Made by a program: the position numbers and the translations under genes. The notes below the pieces were generated by a model. It did no database searches. It saw only the letters and a program-made list of their open reading frames with translations, and was not told the DNA's origin. 15,625 nucleotides of DNA from an uncultured Sphingomonas sp. (lineage in GTDB: Bacteria; Pseudomonadota; Alphaproteobacteria; Sphingomonadales; Sphingomonadaceae). Position 1 is the first letter of the stretch. Each line of letters opens with the position of its first letter. The stretch spans positions 1 through 15,625 of the forward strand of contig CAMPJH010000019.1 of the NCBI GenBank assembly GCA_946886845.1. The letters run 5' to 3'. This document shows positions 7,318 through 15,173 of this stretch, one piece after another.

Positions 7318-7343
7318 GGAACGGCCGCTTTCGCCCGTTCGTT
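7318..7343 (+). promoter_or_regulatory. EcfG-type general stress response promoter
   Basis: GGAAC at 7318-7322 and CGTT at 7340-7343 are separated by exactly 17 bases. This is the known consensus for the EcfG/SigT sigma factor of alphaproteobacteria (GGAAC-N16/17-CGTT). The expected transcript start near 7350 leaves a short leader containing the AAGGAGG site (7363-7369) and the ATG at 7375, an ideal layout. It lies in the 62-base gap after paaZ, so the CBS gene can be transcribed apart from paaZ. A weak 6-bp hairpin (7319-7324 with 7335-7340) overlaps it but is not followed by a T run, so it is not a convincing terminator. Confidence 0.7.
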
Positions 7344-7374
7344 GGGAAGTGGATTCCAACGCAAGGAGGGCGAG

Positions 7375-7806
7375 ATGAAGATCAGCGAAGTGATGACCCG
7401 CAACGTCAAGACCGTGACCCCGGACACGACCGCGCAGGAAGCGGCCGGCTTCATGCTTAGCGAGGACGCCGGATCGATGCCGGTCAGCGAAGGCGACCGG
7501 TTGATCGGCATGGTCACCGACCGTGACATCGCCGTTCGAGGAGTCGCCAAGGGCCGCGGTCCCGAAACTCCGGTCCGCGAGCTGATGACCGACCAGGTGA
7601 TCTGCGTTCGCGAGGATGACGACGTCGACGATGTCGCCAGCAAGATGAGCGAGACCCAGGTCCGCAGGCTACCGGTGGTCGACGAAGACGATCGGCTGTG
7701 CGGTATCGTCAGCCTTGGCGACCTCAGCCGCGAAACCAACGATGAAAGCGCCCATCAGGCGCTCGAGGGCGTCAGCCAGCCCGGAGGCCAGCACCAGCAG
7801 AGCTAG
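7375..7806 (+). CDS. Small two-CBS-domain protein
   Basis: A 143-residue soluble protein made of a CBS pair: the first from the N-terminus (MKISEVMTRNVKTVTPD) to about residue 57 with GMVTDRDIAVR, and the second at about 66-122 with LMTDQVICV, RRLPVVDEDDRLCGIVSLGDL. The remaining 20 residues are a Gln/Gly-rich tail. CBS pairs usually bind adenosine-containing ligands (AMP, ATP, SAM, NAD) and sense energy or redox state; the partner of this stand-alone protein cannot be told. The ATG at 7375 is chosen over the in-frame upstream ATG at 7342 because AAGGAGG (7363-7369) lies five bases before it and the family N-terminus begins there. The upstream EcfG-like promoter points to stress induction. 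It converges with atpF, with three bases between stops. Confidence 0.88.
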   Translation: MKISEVMTRNVKTVTPDTTAQEAAGFMLSEDAGSMPVSEGDRLIGMVTDRDIAVRGVAKGRGPETPVRELMTDQVICVREDDDVDDVASKMSETQVRRLPVVDEDDRLCGIVSLGDLSRETNDESAHQALEGVSQPGGQHQQS

Positions 7807-7809
7807 CGC

Positions 7810-8358
7810 CTAGCGGCGGCCCAGTTCATTGATGGTGCCGTCGACCAGCTTCGAGTCGGTTTTGGCGTCGACCTGCTCGGCGATCAGTCGAGCAGCGGCG
7901 CGGGTCGCTGCCTCCGCGGCGGCGGCGCGCAGCTGCTGGACCGCGGCGCGCTCCTCGGCGGCGATCTTGTCCTCCGCCATCCTGCCGCGCCGCTCAACCA
8001 TGGCCTCGGCATCTGCCCTCGCCTTAGCGATCAGCGAGTCCGCTTCGTGGCGAGCGCGCTCGACCATCGCCGCGGCATCGCTTTCCGCGGCTTCCGCCTT
8101 GGCCTGATATTCGGCCTTCAGCGCCTCGGCTTCCTTGCGCAGAGTCTCCGCCTCGGCGAGCTGCTCACGGATCGCGTCGATCTTGTGATCGAGCGCCTTG
8201 CCGATCGCGGCCGGCACCTTCTTCCAGATCATCAGCGCGAACACCGCCAGCATCGCCATCGCGATCCACATCGGCGCGGTGACACCGAGCAGCGCGGGCT
8301 CGGCATGCTCGGCGGTCTCCGGCGCATGGGTCTCAGCGACCAATTGGGCCTCAGCCAT
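7810..8358 (-). CDS. atpF: F0F1 ATP synthase subunit b
   Basis: A 182-residue peripheral-stalk subunit. After a 27-residue acidic leader there is a single membrane helix (about 29-45, ending FALMIWKKVPAAIG), then a long charged coiled-coil rich in Ala, Glu, Arg and Lys to about residue 165. It dimerises with b' and ties the a subunit to F1. It is b rather than b' because of the M-I-W-K-K-V-P segment, typical of alphaproteobacterial b, and its place last in the operon. The start overlaps the end of the b' gene by eight bases, so coupled translation is likely. It is the last gene of the F0 operon; no F1 genes follow, as is normal in alphaproteobacteria, where atpHAGDC lie elsewhere. Confidence 0.92.
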   Translation of the reverse strand: MAEAQLVAETHAPETAEHAEPALLGVTAPMWIAMAMLAVFALMIWKKVPAAIGKALDHKIDAIREQLAEAETLRKEAEALKAEYQAKAEAAESDAAAMVERARHEADSLIAKARADAEAMVERRGRMAEDKIAAEERAAVQQLRAAAAEAATRAAARLIAEQVDAKTDSKLVDGTINELGRR

Positions 8359-8842
8359 TGCTCACCGCCTTCACCGCTTTTGCCGCCTGATCCGCCGAGA
8401 CCGGCTTGCCGGTCAGCTTCGCGACCAGCTCCCGGGCGGCTTCGGCAGCAACCGAGTCAATCTCGCCCATCGCCTTCTCGACCGACTTGCGGATCTTGTC
8501 TTCGGCCTTGGCGAGCGTCTTTCCGACCTCGGCGTCGATCGCTCGGGTGCGCTCCTCGACTTCGAGCGCGCCGGCCTGCTTGGCGGCCAAGGCGAGCTTC
8601 ATCGCCTCGCCGCGGCTGGCCTCGATGGCCTGCCGATATTCCGCCTCGGTCTGTTCCGCTTCGTTGCGGGCGGCCTGAGCCCTCTCCAGGTCCTCGCCGA
8701 TCTTGCGGTCGCGTTGTTCGACGACGCCCTGGATCTTGGGCACCATCCCCCGCCCGATGACGAAGAAAATGGTGCCGAAGACCAGCAGCAGCCAAAACAG
8801 CTGGGACCAGAAGATGTCCGGAAGTTGCGCGATTTGAGGCAT
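8351..8842 (-). CDS. F0F1 ATP synthase subunit b'
   Basis: A 163-residue second stalk subunit, related to b and found in photosynthetic and many other alphaproteobacteria. The N-terminus MPQIAQLPDIFWSQLFW leads into one membrane helix (about 12-31), followed by a charged coiled coil (about 38-140) and a short C-terminal helix. It sits directly after the c-subunit gene, the usual place for b' (called atpG, atpX or atpF2 in different genomes). A GGAG sequence precedes the ATG. The gap from atpE is 35 bases, and the 3' end overlaps atpF by eight. A b/b' heterodimer is expected rather than a b homodimer. Confidence 0.9.
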   Translation of the reverse strand: MPQIAQLPDIFWSQLFWLLLVFGTIFFVIGRGMVPKIQGVVEQRDRKIGEDLERAQAARNEAEQTEAEYRQAIEASRGEAMKLALAAKQAGALEVEERTRAIDAEVGKTLAKAEDKIRKSVEKAMGEIDSVAAEAARELVAKLTGKPVSADQAAKAVKAVSNG

Positions 8843-8877
8843 TTCAGCTCCGGCTGGAAATCAACCCTTGGCGTCGA

Positions 8878-9105
8878 TCAACGCGCGTAGAGGATGATCA
8901 TCGCCACGGCGAACGCGATCAGGCCGAGAAGCTCGGCGGCGGCGAAGCCGATGAACAGGCGGCCCTGCTGGCCGTCGGCCGCTGCCGGGTTGCGAAGCGC
9001 GCTCTCGAGGAACGAGCCGAAGACGTTGCCGACGCCGACTGCTGCGGCGCCGACGCCGATCGCTGCAAGGCCCGCGCCAATGACTTGTGCTGATGCGAAG
9101 TCCAT
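8878..9105 (-). CDS. atpE: F0F1 ATP synthase subunit c
   Basis: A 75-residue proteolipid forming two membrane helices joined by a polar loop; copies assemble into the rotating c-ring. The first helix has the glycine repeat (G10, G12, G17, G19, G24, G26, G30) used for tight packing, the loop has R38-N39-P40, and the second helix carries the essential carboxylate E58 in AAAELLGLIAF. There is no obvious sodium-binding signature around the Glu, so proton coupling is expected. AAGGAG lies just before the ATG. The length is typical of alphaproteobacteria, and it lies between the a and b' genes as expected. Confidence 0.96.
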   Translation of the reverse strand: MDFASAQVIGAGLAAIGVGAAAVGVGNVFGSFLESALRNPAAADGQQGRLFIGFAAAELLGLIAFAVAMIILYAR

Positions 9106-9143
9106 TTGATAACTCCTTGTGAGAACTGGGTTAAGCTCGAAAA

Positions 9144-9959
9144 CTAGTGAAGGTTTTCCGCGTCGTTGAGATATAAGGTCGTCAGCAGCGCGAAGACATA
9201 GGCCTGGATCGCCGCGACCAGCAGCTCGAGCGCTGCTACGCCGGCGATGAACAGGAAGCTGATCGCTGCGACCAGCAGCCCCATGACTCCGCTACCGCTC
9301 GCCGGGGCCGAGGCGAAGGTGTCGCCGGCGCTGATAATGAAGCTTCCGAACACCTCCATCAGGATGTGGCCGGCGATCATCGCCACGAAGAGCCGGAGCC
9401 CGAGGCTGAAGGGCCGGACCATAAAGCTGATGAACTCGATGATGAAGATCAGCGGCATCATCACGATCGGCGTGCCGCGCGGAATGAACAGCGAGAAGAA
9501 ATGCAGCCCGTGCTTCCAGAAGCCGACGATCAGGACGATCGAGAAGCTGAGCACGGCGAGGACGCCGGTGACGCTGAAATGGCTGGTCGAAGTGAACGGA
9601 TGGAACCCCGGGATGATCGGCGCCAGGATCGCTAGCGGCATCAGCCCGAGCAGGTTCGACACCAGGATGAAGGTGAACAAAGAGAAGATGTAGGGCGTGT
9701 ACTTTTTGCCCTGCGGCCCGATGTTCACATGGACCATATTGTCGATGAAGCCGGTCAGGCCTTCGACCGCCATCTGCCAGCGGCCCGGAACGACCTGCCG
9801 CCGCATCCCGCCCCACATGAATGCGGCGATGATGATCAGCGTCGCCAGCATCCAGGCGGCGCTGTTGGTGAAGCTGACGTCGTACCCGCCGATTTGCAGC
9901 GGAACGATCGGCTCCACCGTGAACTGGTGCATCGGGTCGATCTTGCCTTCTGCGGCCAC
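9144..9959 (-). CDS. atpB: F0F1 ATP synthase subunit a
   Basis: A 271-residue integral membrane stator subunit that forms the two proton half-channels against the c-ring. The essential Arg is R189 in SLGLRLFVAMIAGH (185-198). The partner polar residues on the last helix are E245 and Q252 in LELLVAAIQAYVFALL. Hydrophobic segments lie near 33-50, 90-112, 130-148, 165-183, 190-212 and 228-263. The opening MHQFTVEPIVP within the first 20 residues is family-like; M10 is an alternative start, but the ATG at 9959 has a GGA-containing site upstream and keeps a 14-base gap from atpI. The order atpI-atpB-atpE is canonical. Confidence 0.95.
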   Translation of the reverse strand: MAAEGKIDPMHQFTVEPIVPLQIGGYDVSFTNSAAWMLATLIIIAAFMWGGMRRQVVPGRWQMAVEGLTGFIDNMVHVNIGPQGKKYTPYIFSLFTFILVSNLLGLMPLAILAPIIPGFHPFTSTSHFSVTGVLAVLSFSIVLIVGFWKHGLHFFSLFIPRGTPIVMMPLIFIIEFISFMVRPFSLGLRLFVAMIAGHILMEVFGSFIISAGDTFASAPASGSGVMGLLVAAISFLFIAGVAALELLVAAIQAYVFALLTTLYLNDAENLH

Positions 9960-9973
9960 TGGTCCTGGCTACC

Positions 9974-10294
9974 TCAGCTTGCGCCCGGGGGCGTCTTGGA
10001 AATCCTCATGACGTTCACCACGCCGACGCCGAACCCGAGGAACAGCATCAACAGGAAGAACAGCGGGAAGGTCCCGAACAGCGAGTCCAGGCCCCAACCG
10101 AGAATGCCGCCGCCGGCCGGAGCTCCGACCAGGTGGCTGAACATCAGCTGCCAAACCCGAGTGGTCGGGTTGGGCATTGCCTTGCCGGCCCGCTTAGCCT
10201 CCGCCTGCTGCAGCCGGTCGATCCGCTCATCGAGCGATCCGAGCCGTGCATCCTGAGGAAGCTCTGGGTCTTGCGGGGCTTCTTCGGCTGCCAT
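9974..10294 (-). CDS. atpI: ATP synthase assembly/accessory protein AtpI/AtpZ family
   Basis: A 106-residue small membrane protein, first in the F0 operon. Residues 1-45 are charged, with a short heptad-like stretch (SLDERIDRLQQAEAKRAG), followed by two hydrophobic helices near 48-70 and 75-96 separated by a short turn, with a glycine-rich AGGGILGWGLDSLFGT in between. This layout fits the AtpI/AtpZ group, which is implicated in c-ring assembly or in Mg/Ca handling; it is not part of the final motor. A GGAGG site lies six bases before the ATG. The stop is 14 bases upstream of atpB. Confidence 0.85.
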   Translation of the reverse strand: MAAEEAPQDPELPQDARLGSLDERIDRLQQAEAKRAGKAMPNPTTRVWQLMFSHLVGAPAGGGILGWGLDSLFGTFPLFFLLMLFLGFGVGVVNVMRISKTPPGAS

Positions 10295-10385
10295 GTCTTT
10301 CCTCCAGTTCGGCCGGCCCGGTGGAGGCGGCAGAGTCGGGCAGGTTCAAGGACATGGCGGCGGCAAAGCCCGCCAAGGCGCGGCC

Positions 10386-10414
10386 CCTTTATGAACCGGG
10401 CTGTCGATAGTCAA
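10386..10414 (-). promoter_or_regulatory. Candidate sigma70 promoter of the F0 operon
   Basis: On the minus strand, TTGACT (10414-10409) is followed after exactly 17 bases by TAAAGG (10391-10386), about 92 bases before the atpI ATG. The -35 box matches five of six consensus bases and the -10 box three. It lies in the 161-base gap between atpI and the divergent DUF4163 gene. Apart from a GC-rich imperfect hairpin near 10355-10373, nothing else is evident in that gap. Confidence 0.45.
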
Positions 10415-10455
10415 CCGCGGGCAATGGCTGTAGGTTCGCTCCCAGCAAGAGGGGG

Positions 10456-11235
10456 ATGATTCGACTTATGGCCAAGGTTCTAAAACTCGTGCTTCCGCTG
10501 CTACTCGTCGGCGTTCCGGCGGTCGCCCAGGAACCTGTCGTTCCGGAAAAATCCGGGCCCGTGACCCGCCAGACCGCACACAGGGAAACGCCACTGGTCG
10601 ACTTCGAATATAGTTGGCCGGAGGCGGTGTCGTCGCAGGCGCCGCTGGTCGCCCACTTTCAGGCCGACCTGTCGAAAAGCTATGACGAGGCGCTGAAGAA
10701 CGCGCGCGAAAACAAGGCCGCGACCGAGCAGTACGGCGGTCCGTTCAACCAAAACATGTTCAACCGTGTGTGGACGCTCGAGGGGCAGACTGCCCGTCTG
10801 GTCTCGCTGGTCGCCAACACCGACACTTTCACGGGCGGCGCTCACCCCAATCACGACAGCTTCGCCCTGCTTTGGGATCGTTCGGCGGGCAAGGGAATCG
10901 AGTTCGCGCAGCTGTTCGAATCGCCGGCCGGCCTGGAGGGCGCGGTCAGGGCCAGCTTCTGCCGGCTGCTGGACGCCGAGCGGCTGAAGCGGCGAGAGGG
11001 AGAGAAGCTCGACGGGGAGTTTTCCGAATGCCCCGCCTTTTCGGAACTGACCATCGCCCCCACCGGCAAGGAGGGCAGCAGCACCTTCGATTCCGTAGTG
11101 CTGATCGCCGACCCTTATGTCGCCGGCCCATATGCCGAGGGCGATTATACGATCCTCGTCCCGGTTTCCGCGGCGCTGGTGGCGGCGCTGAAGCCCGAGT
11201 TCCGGAGCGAATTCAAGGTTCAGCCCCGGCAATAG
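10456..11235 (+). CDS. Secreted DUF4163/DUF3298 domain protein
   Basis: A 259-residue protein with a clear signal peptide (K-V-L-K-L-V-L-P-L-L-L-V-G-V-P-A-V-A-Q, cleavage after about residue 24). The mature part begins with a variable stretch, then a DUF4163-like region (about 45-120), and then the conserved TGGAHPN (about 126-132), typical of DUF3298 (RsiV-like) proteins. A C-terminal segment has the P-Y-x-x-G-P-Y-x-E-G motif and beta strands to the end. It is exported to the periplasm; the molecular role is unknown. Two starts are possible: the ATG at 10456 lies directly against the GAGGGGG tract, while the ATG at 10468 has about 12 bases of spacing and gives a cleaner signal peptide. Its 3' end overlaps ydbL by 16 bases, convergently. 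Confidence 0.8.
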   Translation: MIRLMAKVLKLVLPLLLVGVPAVAQEPVVPEKSGPVTRQTAHRETPLVDFEYSWPEAVSSQAPLVAHFQADLSKSYDEALKNARENKAATEQYGGPFNQNMFNRVWTLEGQTARLVSLVANTDTFTGGAHPNHDSFALLWDRSAGKGIEFAQLFESPAGLEGAVRASFCRLLDAERLKRREGEKLDGEFSECPAFSELTIAPTGKEGSSTFDSVVLIADPYVAGPYAEGDYTILVPVSAALVAALKPEFRSEFKVQPRQ

Positions 11236-11600
11236 GCCGGGACTGGCGGCGGCTGGCCGGCGGCGCGGCGACGCCACACGCCGTCGTTGAGCATATAGAT
11301 TTCCCCCACCCTGACTTTGGCCAGCAGCTCGCAGCCGGTCGCAATCCCGACCGCTTCGGGGGTGACGTTCCGCCGGGTTGCAAGCCCGATGTAAAGACTG
11401 CGGCGGCGGATGTTCACTGCTGCCACCTGGCGACGCACCGCTGGGGAGGCGCCGGCGGTATAGCCGAGATAGCCGTCGAAGCGCTCGCCCACGACACCGG
11501 ATTGCTTGGCCGCGACGATCGCCGGATTCGTCTGGGCCTGCGCCGGGGCGGCAACCGACGCCAGCACAACCGCCACAGCCAGTCTTAACAGGCTGCTCAT
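11220..11600 (-). CDS. ydbL: YdbL family (DUF1318) periplasmic protein
   Basis: A 126-residue secreted protein. It has a signal peptide (MSSLLRLAVAVVLASVAAPAQAQ, with A-Q-A before the cut) and a mature part with the DUF1318 hallmark SGVVGERFDGYLGY (about 34-47), a helical middle region and a C-terminal KVRVGEIYMLNDGVW. In E. coli, YdbL is the periplasmic partner that modulates the YdbH-YnbE lipid bridge. The ATG at 11600 overlaps the ynbE stop (ATGA); the open frame continues upstream but has no better start. It is the last gene of the ydbH-ynbE-ydbL operon, and its end overlaps the convergent DUF4163 gene. Confidence 0.88.
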   Translation of the reverse strand: MSSLLRLAVAVVLASVAAPAQAQTNPAIVAAKQSGVVGERFDGYLGYTAGASPAVRRQVAAVNIRRRSLYIGLATRRNVTPEAVGIATGCELLAKVRVGEIYMLNDGVWRRRAAGQPPPVPAYCRG

Positions 11601-11812
11601 TGCGGATTCTGCGGGAAGGCTTCCGGATTTTCTCGGATCAGCTGCTGGACGTCCTGCTGAAGCCGGACCAGCACTTCCTGGCGGATGTCGACATTGAGGT
11701 TGATCTCGATCGGCTTGTCCGGCGCGTTCACGGTCACGCAGCTCGCCAGCGGGATTGCGATTGCTGCGCCGGCGATCAGCCGGAGGCGTCGTCTGTTCCT
11801 GTTCTCGGTCAT
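11597..11812 (-). CDS. ynbE: YnbE-family outer-membrane lipoprotein
   Basis: A 71-residue lipoprotein. After a basic N-terminus (R-N-R-R-R-L-R-L) and a hydrophobic stretch there is a lipobox L-A-S-C with the lipidated Cys at residue 25. Next comes the family core PDKPIEINLNVDIRQEVLVRL (31-51) and an acidic helical tail. In E. coli, YnbE sits in the outer membrane and pairs with the C-terminal end of YdbH to complete a bridge for phospholipids. It lies 5 bases after the ydbH stop and overlaps ydbL by four. The same reading frame is open far upstream inside ydbH, but that is a shadow; the ATG at 11812 begins the lipoprotein signal. Confidence 0.9.
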   Translation of the reverse strand: MTENRNRRRLRLIAGAAIAIPLASCVTVNAPDKPIEINLNVDIRQEVLVRLQQDVQQLIRENPEAFPQNPQ

Positions 11813-11817
11813 TGCTC

Positions 11818-14800
11818 TCACTCGCTTGGCTGTGGGGGTTGAGGGCCAACTTCGACGTCGTCGATCGGCGTTCGCCGATCCTGGTCTTCCTCTTTCCTGA
11901 GGATTCGCACTTCGGTCTCGATTCCGGGCGCGTCGAGCGGGAACGGCATGACCGGTTCGATCACCGGCCTCGGGTCCTTGAAGCCCTTTGCCATCTGGAT
12001 GAGCGCTCGGAACGGGCCATTGATGTTGAGGTTGACGATCATTGGAACGTTCTTGAATGCGCCGCGCACCAGGCCGGCGACGAAGCCGCCCTCGGTCCCG
12101 AGCGTGATCTCGCTGATCGTGAAGCGGGTCGCGAACTCGCCGGCGAGGTCGCCATCGAGCCGGATGACCATCGACCTGAAGCGAAGATCGCTGAGAAGGT
12201 CGAAGGCGACCCCGACCATCAGCCCCGCATCGGGCTTGGTCCCCGTGTATCGGAACTGACCGCCCGGCGGCCGCGAATCGAGCCGCCCGCCGACGATCCG
12301 CCCCCCGTCCTCGTCGAAGATCATCGGCAACACGCCGTCGAAGGTGCCGGTAATCTCGAGCCCTTCGAAGCCGAGGCTGTCGACGAACTGCTTGGCGTCG
12401 AAGCCGATCAGCTCGAACGTCAGCCGCTTGTCGCTCGGGCTGCCGAAGTTGAGAATGGTTTCCTGGAGGACCAGCCGGCCGCCCATGAACGGCCATTCGC
12501 CGCGCTCGATCCGCACCAGCTGGTTGGGCAGCAGTTGATAGCGGATGATTCCGTTCTCGACGATGATACCGGGGTTCATCGAGCGGATGGTGGCGACCTG
12601 CCCCGGCGAGGTCTCGAGCCCGAGCAGGTCGGTGAAATGAACGCTGGTGGTTAGCCCCTCGACCGGGCCGAACGGCGCCGCCAGGTCCATGTCCTGGGTC
12701 GAGAAGTCGCCGGTCGAAGTCACTTCGCCGGAGTCCGACCATTCGATCCGGCCGCGGCCGCGAAGCGTGCCTTCGACGAGGGCGACAACGCCCTCGGTCA
12801 GCCTGGTCAGCTCTTCGGGCTGGAGATTGGGACCAAAGGTGATGCCGGGCACGTCGAGGGTCGCGAAACCGGAGCCGCTGTCGAGATTGTGATCGATGGC
12901 GACATCGGTGACGTGGGTGCCGCTGTCCGGGTGGCGAAGGCTGCCGGCCGCCGTGATCCGCTCGTCCGACATGACGAAATGCACGTCGTCGCTCTTCAGC
13001 GGATAGAAGCGCGGCGGATCGGCGCGATCCTCGACGAACAGGCTGCCGTCGATCGTCAGGTCGCTGCCGGCAAACCGCCAGCGGCCGTCGATGTCTCTCA
13101 TCCGCAGCGGGACGTTGCCGATCATCGCCTCGGCGTTGGACAGTGTCCCGCTCGCGCCGCGACTGCCAAATGCGCCTCGAAGCGTCTCGGCGTCGAGCGC
13201 GATCGGCGCTTCCGCCCTGCCCAGCCGAAGCGCGACATTGCTGCCGTTGAAGCCCGCTTGCGACAGCAGGATCGAGCTGGCGTTCAGCCGGAACGGCGAT
13301 TCGCCGAGCCGTCCGACCAGCGCCGGGTTGGTGATCCGCCCGCCGATTCGCAGCTCGCCGCCGGGCGACTGGGCGATGATCGCCGGGCCGGTCGGGCAAA
13401 CCGGCAGGCGGGTGCGGCCGAGCTGCAGCTGCTGCATCCTGAGATAATCCCAGCTTACGACCATGCATTCCTGGCCAACCTGGATTCCGCCGCGCGCCCC
13501 TACCTCGCCGCTGATCGGCAGGTTGAGGTTTCGGACCTGGCCTCCGGGGAACCTGCCGGTTAGGCCGGCGACGGTGCTGAACCGGGTGGCTCCGGTCGGC
13601 TGCGCCCGGAAGTGCAGGGTCGACAGCGAAAGCGTCGCTCCGGCAACGGTGTAGGGCCGGAAGTTGCCGACGCCGTTGATGGCGCCGTTGGGCAATTGGT
13701 GGATCGTGACCGTGCCGGTCGGAAGTCCTCCGCCGGCCATCTGCATTGTGCCGTCGAACCGCAGCGACCCCGTCGGCCAATAATAGGTCACGCCCTTGCC
13801 GGCGAAGATCCGGGCCCGGGCGCCCGACGCGGTGCGAATGTTGGCGTCGGTGACGCGCGTGGCGCCGTAACCGGGGAAGTTGACCAGCCTGATGCCGCCG
13901 GAAACATCGAAATTCCTGGCGCTGGTGAGTAGCGCCCTGCCGATCGCCGAGGCAGCCGGGCCGATCGGCGTCGACCTGGTCGCTTCGAGCGCCCCGGTCA
14001 GCCCGGCGATCATCGACGGAGCGAGGCTTGCCTGGTTGGCCGTATAGTGACCGACCAGATACAGCGTGCCCTTGGTCGTGCTCAGGCGGTATTTGCCGCC
14101 CAGCCGCGTCCGCTCGGCGGCGATCGTGCCGAGGCGCGAGCGGCGCGCGACGACGTCCAGTTCACCGCGCGCGTCGGCGAAGTCGCCGACGAACGTCATC
14201 CGCCCGTTCAGCGCCGCGAGCCCGTTGTCGCCGGCAGTAATCACCTGCGACAGGATGCGCGCGCTGGCGTCATACGTGTCGAACGCCTCGCCGAACCGGC
14301 TGTCGAGCTCGAGCCGCGGCTGGACGATCGAGAAGCGGCTTGCCGGGCAGGCGAAATGGTTGGCGGTCAACGGCCCGACGACGTGCGGCCGGCGCGCGCT
14401 GACTTCGATCGCGGCGGCGCCGCGGACATTGTCGGCTGCGCAATTGCCGGTCACCAGCCGCGGGCTCGACATCACGAACCGGCCCTTGAAGCCGCCGGTC
14501 AGGTTGCCGTTGCCGGCCGCCGCGAACCCGACCGGCCCCCACGGGGTCCGAAGCGAGATGCTGGCGTCGGCGATGTCCATCGCCACGTCGGGCAGCGAGA
14601 ACGGCTCCCCGGTCGGCGGCGGCAGGAGCTTGTCGATCTCGCCCCAGCTCACTCGTCCGTCGGGGAGCACCCTGCCGCGCAGCCGGACGCCGCGAGCGAC
14701 GATCCGATAGACGTCGAAGCTGCCGTCCCATTTGAGCCGCATCTGAATCTGCACGCGGCGGGCGGTGACGTCCGGCTGATTGGGGTCGCCGATCCGCAAA

Positions 14801-15054
14801 TTGCTGATCTGCTGGGTCCTGAGGCCGACCCGGTCGAGCGAGTAGCTGGCGTCGACCCCGCGGTTGGCGAGCTCGCGGTCGATGATGCTGCGGGCAATCT
14901 CGCGGCGCTGCGTCCAAGCGATGACCAGGGCAACGATCAGCGCCGCGAGGATGCCGACGGCGGCGAGCATGACGATCCTGCGGAACCGCGGCCGCCGGAT
15001 CTCGATCAGACCCGGATCGTATCCATTCCCGCTCTCGGCCCGCGACTTCGCCAT
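11818..15054 (-). CDS. ydbH: YdbH family AsmA-like intermembrane lipid transport protein
   Basis: A 1078-residue inner-membrane-anchored periplasmic protein. A short basic cytoplasmic N-terminus is followed by one membrane helix (about 27-47, MLAAVGILAALIVALVIAW), then about 1000 residues of beta-strand-rich sequence typical of the AsmA/YdbH beta-taco bridges. Near the C-terminus, a conserved tract with VPMIVNLNINGPFRALIQMAKG and a Pro/Asp-rich tail matches the YdbH family end that meets YnbE. In E. coli, YdbH, TamB and YhdP act redundantly to move phospholipids to the outer membrane. This copy is roughly 200 residues longer than the E. coli protein (about 880, from memory). The ATG at 15054 has only a weak ribosome binding site. 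It is the first gene of the operon. Confidence 0.9.
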   Translation of the reverse strand: MAKSRAESGNGYDPGLIEIRRPRFRRIVMLAAVGILAALIVALVIAWTQRREIARSIIDRELANRGVDASYSLDRVGLRTQQISNLRIGDPNQPDVTARRVQIQMRLKWDGSFDVYRIVARGVRLRGRVLPDGRVSWGEIDKLLPPPTGEPFSLPDVAMDIADASISLRTPWGPVGFAAAGNGNLTGGFKGRFVMSSPRLVTGNCAADNVRGAAAIEVSARRPHVVGPLTANHFACPASRFSIVQPRLELDSRFGEAFDTYDASARILSQVITAGDNGLAALNGRMTFVGDFADARGELDVVARRSRLGTIAAERTRLGGKYRLSTTKGTLYLVGHYTANQASLAPSMIAGLTGALEATRSTPIGPAASAIGRALLTSARNFDVSGGIRLVNFPGYGATRVTDANIRTASGARARIFAGKGVTYYWPTGSLRFDGTMQMAGGGLPTGTVTIHQLPNGAINGVGNFRPYTVAGATLSLSTLHFRAQPTGATRFSTVAGLTGRFPGGQVRNLNLPISGEVGARGGIQVGQECMVVSWDYLRMQQLQLGRTRLPVCPTGPAIIAQSPGGELRIGGRITNPALVGRLGESPFRLNASSILLSQAGFNGSNVALRLGRAEAPIALDAETLRGAFGSRGASGTLSNAEAMIGNVPLRMRDIDGRWRFAGSDLTIDGSLFVEDRADPPRFYPLKSDDVHFVMSDERITAAGSLRHPDSGTHVTDVAIDHNLDSGSGFATLDVPGITFGPNLQPEELTRLTEGVVALVEGTLRGRGRIEWSDSGEVTSTGDFSTQDMDLAAPFGPVEGLTTSVHFTDLLGLETSPGQVATIRSMNPGIIVENGIIRYQLLPNQLVRIERGEWPFMGGRLVLQETILNFGSPSDKRLTFELIGFDAKQFVDSLGFEGLEITGTFDGVLPMIFDEDGGRIVGGRLDSRPPGGQFRYTGTKPDAGLMVGVAFDLLSDLRFRSMVIRLDGDLAGEFATRFTISEITLGTEGGFVAGLVRGAFKNVPMIVNLNINGPFRALIQMAKGFKDPRPVIEPVMPFPLDAPGIETEVRILRKEEDQDRRTPIDDVEVGPQPPQPSE

Positions 15055-15173
15055 CGGAGCCTATCAACCCCCCCACTTCCCCGCCGTTCCGTCACCGGCA
15101 CGACCCGCCTTTCCACGTTGGGGCAACTGTGGCTAGGATGCCGCTGCTCGGGTTGGTCGCGAAAGGGAGCGGC

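Noticed and set aside
7319..7340. Hairpin after paaZ as an intrinsic terminator
   Set aside because: Only six pairs with a ten-base loop and no T run; the dyad is better explained by the GGAAC and CGTT promoter elements.
10227..10355. Possible 42-residue leader peptide ahead of and overlapping atpI
   Set aside because: Minus-strand ATG at 10355 is out of frame with atpI and has no good ribosome binding site; the product is Arg/Ser/Pro rich with no leader-peptide logic.
11813..13780. Long open frame in ydbH on the same strand that continues into ynbE, suggesting a 727-residue protein
   Set aside because: It is Arg-rich and low in complexity, as expected for an off-frame of GC-rich coding sequence; ydbH in the other frame has clear family features, and ynbE has its own lipoprotein start.
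15117..15127. GTTG-GGG-CAAC repeat between ydbH and radC as an SOS box
   Set aside because: It does not fit the alphaproteobacterial LexA site (GTTC-N7-GTTC), and the arms are only four bases.
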